This document shows, in pieces, positions 59,076-64,000 of a stretch of DNA of 64,000 nucleotides (its first letter is position 1; every line of letters starts with the position of its first letter). The position numbers and the translations under genes are program-made. The notes under the pieces were generated by a model. It worked only from the letters and a program-made list of their open reading frames with translations, searched no databases and was not told the DNA's origin. The stretch is from DATJPR01 sp963811705 (GTDB lineage Bacteria > Bacteroidota > Ignavibacteria > UBA10030 > UBA6906), in assembly GCA_963811705.1 (NCBI GenBank), contig CAWESL010000002.1, positions 1 to 64,000 on the forward strand, read 5' to 3'.

Positions 59076-61158
59076 TGGCTACCTCAAGCTTGCCGATGAA
59101 TTCAATTTCCGTTTCCGGCGGCAATTCCGTGAAGGATAGGACGGAAACGGTCGGGAACGACGTGTGAATGAGACGGTAGAAATACGGTCGGACTGTCGCC
59201 GCACAGACGACAACCGGTGTCCAGCCGCCCGCGGATGTTACCTCAAGATTGGCCTGGAGGCTTTCGTGGATCCCCTGGACCGTCGCAGGTGCAAGCCCCA
59301 GGCTCGGGCTGGCTTCACGCTGCGTTTGAAGCGATGTCGCAATGAGTTGCTCGAGTCGCGGATCCATCGCTATGGCATGGATGACTCCCGCACCGTCCTG
59401 GTAGAGCCGCGCGATGGTTTCGGACAGGGAGTGTCTTACGTATTCTGTGAGAACATCGACATTCTTCGTTACGCGCGCATAGTCAATCAGCGCCTCCAGG
59501 ATCGTCGCGAGGTCCCGTACCGGGATCCCTTCCCTGAGGAGATTCTGCAGCACTTTCTGGACGGTTCCCGTCGGCACCACTTCCGGCGTCAGCTCTTCGA
59601 CCACCGCCGGATAGTCCTTCTTCAGGTTGTCGATAAGCTTGCGCGTTTCCTGACGACCGAGGACTTTGTCCGCATTTCTCCGAAGAAGTTCCTGCAGATG
59701 CGTCGAGAGCACGGAGGAAGGTTCGACAACGGTATAGCCGAGGAGTTCCGCATTCTGGCGTTCGTGCTCGGGGATCCAGACCGCGGGCAGGCCGAACGCG
59801 GGCTCTTTGACTTCCGTTCCTTCGATCCGGGAAGGCGCGTGCGCGGGGCTCATCGCGAGGTACCGTCCCATTAACAGTTTGTCCGAAGCGACGATATTGC
59901 CCCGCACCTTCACCACGTACTGGTTGGCCTCGAGCTGCAAATTGTCGCGCACCCGCACCGGCGGGATGACGATCCCCAGGTCCATGGCGAGCTGCTTCCG
60001 GAGGTTCGTAATTCGGTTGAAGAGGTCTCCGCCCTGCGATTCGTCGACGAGCGAGATCAAAGCATAACCGATCTCCACCTCCAGCGGGTCGACCTGGAGA
60101 TAGTCTTCGATCTTCTCCTCGTGGGCCGCGGGGCGTTCGGGGGCCTTGGCCGGTGCTGGTGTCTTCGCTTCGCGCATCTGAACGTACCCGATGCCGCCGG
60201 CCAATCCGCCGAGAATAAGGAACGGGATCGTCGGCAAACCCGGCACCACGGCGAACAGCAGAAGCGCCCCGGAGGCGATCAGCAGGGCTTTATACCGTCC
60301 AAAGATCTGAACACGGATTTCCTTGTCGAACTGGTTGCCCGACGCGCTGCGTGTGACGATCATTCCAGCCGCGGTCGCAATGACCAGGGCGGGGATCTGC
60401 GTGACCAGCCCGTCGCCGACCGTCAGGAGCGTATACGTCCGGAGCGCATCGGTAAATGCCATCCCCTTTTGTGCGACCCCGATCACGAACCCGCCGATGA
60501 TATTGACGACGTTGATCAGCAGTCCCGCCACGGCGTCTCCCCGGACAAACTTGCTCGCGCCATCCATTGCCCCGTAGAACTCCGCCTCGCGGGCGATTTG
60601 CGACCGGCGCTCGCGCGCTTCCTGTTCGGAGATCAGGCCCGCATTCATGTCGGCATCGATTGCCATTTGCTTGCCCGGCATGGCATCCAACGTGAAACGC
60701 GCCGCCACTTCCGCGATCCGGCCGGCACCCTTCACGATCACCACGAACTGGATGATCACGAGAATCAGGAAAATGATGAACCCGACGACGTAGTTTCCCT
60801 TGACGACGAACGACCCGAACGCCGTGATCACTTCGCCCGCATAGCCTTCCCCGAGGATCAGCCGCGTGGAGGCGACGTTCAGCGACAGCCGGAATATCGT
60901 CAGGATCAGGAGCAACCCCGGGAACACCGACATGTCGAGGGGGCTGGTGATGTACATCGAGACCATCAACACCAGAATCGCGAGGGTGATATTCGACGCG
61001 AGAAGAATATCCAGCAGGAGTGGCGGGAGAGGGATGATCATCAAGGCGATAATCCCGATCACCGCGATCGCAAGGGCGACATCCGTGTGTGCGGCAATCG
61101 TCCGCAACGTCGGAGATGACATCAGGCCGCCGGGCCTTGGTGTGAGGGTCGCTTCCAT
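59065..61158 (-). CDS. flhA: Flagellar export apparatus protein FlhA
   Basis: 697 residues with eight N-terminal helices (e.g. VALAIAVIGIIALMIIPLPPLLLDILLASN, FPGLLLILTIFRLSLNVASTRLIL), the FHIPEP-region analogue RFTLDAMPGKQMAIDADMNAGL and a large cytoplasmic domain at about 350-690. It forms the export ring that binds chaperone-substrate pairs. Four nt after flhB. Confidence 0.97.
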   Translation of the reverse strand: MEATLTPRPGGLMSSPTLRTIAAHTDVALAIAVIGIIALMIIPLPPLLLDILLASNITLAILVLMVSMYITSPLDMSVFPGLLLILTIFRLSLNVASTRLILGEGYAGEVITAFGSFVVKGNYVVGFIIFLILVIIQFVVIVKGAGRIAEVAARFTLDAMPGKQMAIDADMNAGLISEQEARERRSQIAREAEFYGAMDGASKFVRGDAVAGLLINVVNIIGGFVIGVAQKGMAFTDALRTYTLLTVGDGLVTQIPALVIATAAGMIVTRSASGNQFDKEIRVQIFGRYKALLIASGALLLFAVVPGLPTIPFLILGGLAGGIGYVQMREAKTPAPAKAPERPAAHEEKIEDYLQVDPLEVEIGYALISLVDESQGGDLFNRITNLRKQLAMDLGIVIPPVRVRDNLQLEANQYVVKVRGNIVASDKLLMGRYLAMSPAHAPSRIEGTEVKEPAFGLPAVWIPEHERQNAELLGYTVVEPSSVLSTHLQELLRRNADKVLGRQETRKLIDNLKKDYPAVVEELTPEVVPTGTVQKVLQNLLREGIPVRDLATILEALIDYARVTKNVDVLTEYVRHSLSETIARLYQDGAGVIHAIAMDPRLEQLIATSLQTQREASPSLGLAPATVQGIHESLQANLEVTSAGGWTPVVVCAATVRPYFYRLIHTSFPTVSVLSFTELPPETEIEFIGKLEVANED

Positions 61159-61162
61159 TCGA

Positions 61163-62248
61163 TCAGTTCATTCCCAAACGAGGGTGGGTGCTTCTCAGGC
61201 GATAGATATAGGCGAGGACCTGTGCCACCGCCTGAAACAGTTTCTCCGGGATCTCGTCCCCGATTTCAACATTCTTGTACAATGCACGCGCGAGGGGCTT
61301 GTCTTCGACGATCGGCACTGCGTGTTCCCGCGCGATCGTTTTGATTTTTTCGGCGATGAATCCTGCCCCCTTTGCCACGACGTGCGGTGCCGACATCTTA
61401 TCCGAGTCGTACTTGAGCGCGACGGCGAGATGGGTCGGGTTCGTGACAACGACGTCCGCCTTCGGCACTTCATGCATCATCCGCTTGTAGGCCATCCTCC
61501 GCTGAATGGTCCGGATCCGTCCGCGCACGAGCGGATCACCTTCCAGTTCCTTCGATTCCTGGCGCACTTCCTCTTTCGTCATCTTCAGGCTCTTCTCATA
61601 CTCGAACCGCTGGTAGAAGAAGTCGATGCCCGCCAGCACGAGGAACGCAAGGCCGGTCTTCAGCCCGACGCCCACTGACGCGCTGGCCATGAACGACATG
61701 ATGCCCTGCGAATCGGTATCCATCAGGGAGACCGATTGCGAGATGATTCCACCGAGCGCCACGTACGCGACGATCCCGACAATGACCGCCTTGGCGATGT
61801 TCTTTCCGATCTCGACCATCGAGCGGCGCGAGAGCAGCACTTTCTTGATTCCCGTCAGGGGGTTGATCTTCGAGAATTTCGGCTGGATTGCCTCGAGCGA
61901 CCACATCGGCCCCACCTGGGCGTATCCCGCGGCGATCCCCACAATCATCAACCCGCCGATGACGGGGCCAAGAATGGTAATCGTCCGGAGAATGACATCG
62001 AGCACGATGTGCCGCAGGGAATCCGCATCGCCGGGGAAAGGCCGTGCGTTGGAGAGATAGTCCCGCGTCGCCGAAGCCAGGCCGTTCATCAGAAACTCGC
62101 CGCTCACGAAAAGCAGGAGCAGCCCGAAGATCAACACGAACGCCGAATTCATGTCGATGCTTTTGGCGACCTGTCCCTTTCGCCTCGCGTCTTCCCGACG
62201 CTTGGCGGTGGCAGTCTCGGTTCTTTCCTGGAACGATTCTTCGGCCAC
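61163..62248 (-). CDS. flhB: Flagellar export switch protein FlhB
   Basis: 361 residues. Four membrane segments and the autocleaved site NPTHLAVALKYD in the cytoplasmic part (VVTNPTHLAVAL). Begins EERTETATAKRREDARRKGQVAKS, characteristic. It switches substrate class from hook to filament. Three nt after fliR. Confidence 0.97.
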   Translation of the reverse strand: MAEESFQERTETATAKRREDARRKGQVAKSIDMNSAFVLIFGLLLLFVSGEFLMNGLASATRDYLSNARPFPGDADSLRHIVLDVILRTITILGPVIGGLMIVGIAAGYAQVGPMWSLEAIQPKFSKINPLTGIKKVLLSRRSMVEIGKNIAKAVIVGIVAYVALGGIISQSVSLMDTDSQGIMSFMASASVGVGLKTGLAFLVLAGIDFFYQRFEYEKSLKMTKEEVRQESKELEGDPLVRGRIRTIQRRMAYKRMMHEVPKADVVVTNPTHLAVALKYDSDKMSAPHVVAKGAGFIAEKIKTIAREHAVPIVEDKPLARALYKNVEIGDEIPEKLFQAVAQVLAYIYRLRSTHPRLGMN

Positions 62249-62251
62249 GGC

Positions 62252-63019
62252 TTAGAGTGCCTTTACGAGGTCAACCATGTTTTCTTCGAATCCTGCGAGC
62301 AGCTTCTTGAATACGTACACCATCATCGGTGCAGCGGTCATCAGGAGAATGAACCCGATGCCGATCTTCACCTGAAAATTCAGAATGAAGATGTTGATCT
62401 GCGGTGTTACCCGCGCCAGGACGCCAAGCGCCACGTTGACAATAAAGGAAGCGACGATGATCGGCGCCGCAAGCTTCACACCAACCACAAGCACGGCCCC
62501 CGTCATGGCAATCAACCGATCGGAGAGACCCGCCGCAATGGTAAACTGGCCGATCCCCACGGCATCAAAACTCATGCGCAATGCCTGAAACACGAACAGA
62601 TGGCCGTTCAACAGGAGGAAGACCAGCGTCATGACTAGCCGCAGGAATTCCGACATGACGGTATTCTGCGCGCCCGACTCGGGATCCAGCACCGACGCCA
62701 TACTCAGGCCGAGGTCGAGAGAAATCAACTCTCCTGCCACCAGTGCCCCGAGAAGAATGAAACCGGCGACGAATCCAAGCAAAAGCCCGACGGCAACCTC
62801 CTTCAACACCAGGATCACCAATCCCGCAAGGCTCGCGTCGATCGCGGGATGGGTCGCGGCGACCATCGGCTGAAGGACGAGCGCAACGAAGAGCCCGAGG
62901 GCGATCTTCACCTGCAGGGGGACGGCTTGATGGCTGACCACCGGTGCGACGGCGATCAGTGACATGACCCGTGCAAAGATCAGGACGAACAACACAAACT
63001 GTAACACGTAGATTTCCAT
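62252..63019 (-). CDS. fliR: Flagellar export protein FliR
   Basis: 255 residues from ATG 63019 (MEIYVLQFVLFVLIFARV), two nt after the fliQ stop; the longer frame lies inside fliQ. About six hydrophobic segments with the FliR-type AGELISLDLGLSMASVLDPESGAQNTVMSEFL. Part of the FliPQR gate. Confidence 0.95.
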   Translation of the reverse strand: MEIYVLQFVLFVLIFARVMSLIAVAPVVSHQAVPLQVKIALGLFVALVLQPMVAATHPAIDASLAGLVILVLKEVAVGLLLGFVAGFILLGALVAGELISLDLGLSMASVLDPESGAQNTVMSEFLRLVMTLVFLLLNGHLFVFQALRMSFDAVGIGQFTIAAGLSDRLIAMTGAVLVVGVKLAAPIIVASFIVNVALGVLARVTPQINIFILNFQVKIGIGFILLMTAAPMMVYVFKKLLAGFEENMVDLVKAL

Positions 63020-63021
63020 GG

Positions 63022-63291
63022 TTACCGGCCGAGCGTCGGGATGTTGCCAAAGAGATTCACCGTAAACGAAATCATCGTATCCATCATCCACGGCAATGTC
63101 AGCACCAGCACCACCGCCAGGGCGATGAGCTTCGGGACAAAGGTCAGCGTGAATTCCTGGATCGAGGTCGCCGCCTGGACCACCGATACGACAAGTCCGA
63201 CGATCAGCGATACGAGAAGAATCGGCGCCGAAACCATTAACGTGGTATAAAACGCCTCGCGCACGACGTAGACAACATATTGTTCAGTCAC
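63022..63291 (-). CDS. fliQ: Flagellar export protein FliQ
   Basis: 89 residues from GTG 63291, with AGAGAGG 4 nt upstream; the GTG at 63309 would add six residues and use the ribosome binding site as coding sequence. Length equals the family norm. Two helices (PILLVSLIVGLVVSVVQAAT; LIALAVVLVLTLPWMMDTMI). Confidence 0.95.
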   Translation of the reverse strand: MTEQYVVYVVREAFYTTLMVSAPILLVSLIVGLVVSVVQAATSIQEFTLTFVPKLIALAVVLVLTLPWMMDTMISFTVNLFGNIPTLGR

Positions 63292-63314
63292 GTGGACCTC
63301 TCTCTGCACTGAGT

Positions 63315-64000
63315 TTATTGAAAGCTATTGACGACCGATCCCACGATCAGTCTCCAGCCGTCCACCATGATGAACAGGAGGATTTTGAACGGCATGGAAA
63401 CCAGCATGGGGGGCAGCATCATCATCCCCATCGACATCAGGATACTGGACACGACCATATCGATGATCAGGAACGGGATGAACAGGATGAATCCGATCTG
63501 AAACCCGATGCGCAGCTCGCTGATCGCGAATGCCGGAATCAGGGCATAGGTCGGGACATCGTCGCGCGTCTTGGGCTTGTCGATCTTCGCCATCGAAACA
63601 AAGAGCGCCAGATCCTCTTCCCGTGTCTGCCGGAACATGAACTCCCGGATCGGGACGACACCCTTGTCATAGGCTTCCTGAAACGTGATCTTACTCGACA
63701 GATACGGCTGCAGGGCATCTTGATTGACTTTGTTCCAGGTCGGGGCCATGACAAAGAAGGTCAGGAACATCGCAAGGCCCACGAGGATCTGCGCGGGCGG
63801 CACCTGCTGCGTCCCCATGGCCTGCTTGAGAAAATGGAACACCACGATAATCCGGGTGAACGCTGTCGTCAGAATGAGGATCGCCGGCGCGAGCGACAGA
63901 ATCGTCATGATGAACAGAATCTGCAGCGTTGTCGCGACTTCTTCGGGTTTGGTGGCTTTCCCCACCTCGACGGAGACTTTCGGCAACGGGAGAACCTTGT
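63315..64000 (-). CDS. fliP: Flagellar export protein FliP (5' end beyond the window)
   Basis: About 228 residues are visible; the frame is still open at the right edge (KVLPLPKVSVEVG), and a FliP signal sequence would lie beyond. Core motifs: TTLQILFIMTILSLAPAILI, TRIIVVFHFLKQAMGTQQVPP, PAFAISELRIGFQIGFILFIPFLIIDMVVSSILMSMGMMMLPP. A TTG at 63986 could fake a start but is inside the conserved region. Confidence 0.95.
   Translation of the reverse strand, partial: KVLPLPKVSVEVGKATKPEEVATTLQILFIMTILSLAPAILILTTAFTRIIVVFHFLKQAMGTQQVPPAQILVGLAMFLTFFVMAPTWNKVNQDALQPYLSSKITFQEAYDKGVVPIREFMFRQTREEDLALFVSMAKIDKPKTRDDVPTYALIPAFAISELRIGFQIGFILFIPFLIIDMVVSSILMSMGMMMLPPMLVSMPFKILLFIMVDGWRLIVGSVVNSFQ

Noticed and set aside
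1..64000. CRISPR arrays, tRNA/rRNA genes, insertion sequences or prophage
   Set aside because: No regularly spaced repeats, no cloverleaf candidates and no transposase, integrase or phage genes were recognised on either strand.

Overview
The window (about 58% GC by impression) looks like a chromosomal segment from a flagellated member of the Bacteroidota / Ignavibacteria-Chlorobi-Kapabacteria-Rhodothermia neighbourhood. Pointers are a secreted protein ending in a type IX secretion-like C-terminal domain (YPNPF motif), a PUR-alpha-like DUF3276 protein, a DUF4010 protein, DUF5700-type and Omp85/PD40 envelope proteins, and promoters with a TATNTT type -10 box. A full flagellar export and basal-body locus is unusual for mainstream Bacteroidota, so a deep-branching lineage is more likely. 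The species cannot be named from this sequence. Genes are tightly packed; I see no tRNA, rRNA, CRISPR array, insertion sequence or prophage.

Layout. 1-5656 (+): 3' end of a phosphoglucose/phosphomannose isomerase, a tiny membrane peptide, then envelope proteins (a zinc-peptidase/beta-propeller/Omp85-barrel fusion, a PQQ-propeller lipoprotein, a PEGA-domain protein). 5759-10571 (+): Crp/Fnr regulator, PHP phosphoesterase, lumazine synthase, a large secreted propeller protein, DUF3276 protein. 10977-18610 (+): yceD-rpmF-plsX-fabH-fabD-DUF3109-fabG-acpP-fabF-rnc, the classic fatty-acid/phospholipid initiation cluster with one foreign-looking insertion. 18663-21135 (+): CoA-binding protein, Omp85 protein, rsmE. 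21251-27320 (-): the end of histidine catabolism (hutI-ftcD-cyclodeaminase) and udk-DUF4010-DUF5700. 27567-28794 (+): htpX and a small membrane protein. 28833-35106 (-): argC-J-B-R-G-H, divergent from argD (+) across a symmetric ArgR operator/promoter. 36637-38936 (+): nfnAB-like transhydrogenase behind a textbook sigma-54 promoter.

39011-64000 (-): about 25 kb of colinear motility genes with almost no gaps, in order of transcription fliP-Q-R-flhB-A-F-G, a small membrane protein, fliA, an HDOD protein, a histidine kinase, an unknown membrane protein, flgF-G-A-H-I-J-N-K-L, stator pair 2 (motA/motB), a FliW-CsrA fusion, stator pair 1 (motA/motB), a response regulator with a degenerate HD-GYP domain, and a lipoprotein. 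Export apparatus, regulators, rod/rings, hook junction and motor are therefore encoded in one transcription unit, whose promoter lies beyond the right edge.

Most interesting points: FliW (CsrA antagonist) and CsrA are fused in one reading frame, with a strong Shine-Dalgarno site inside the linker that could also release free CsrA; a perfect 15-bp-arm palindrome makes two face-to-face promoters that are both covered by two ARG boxes; the HD-GYP domain has lost its signature residues; an uncharacterised AMIN-like membrane protein with two HTH-like repeats sits inside the flagellar operon; and a metallopeptidase, a beta-propeller and an Omp85 barrel occur in one polypeptide.
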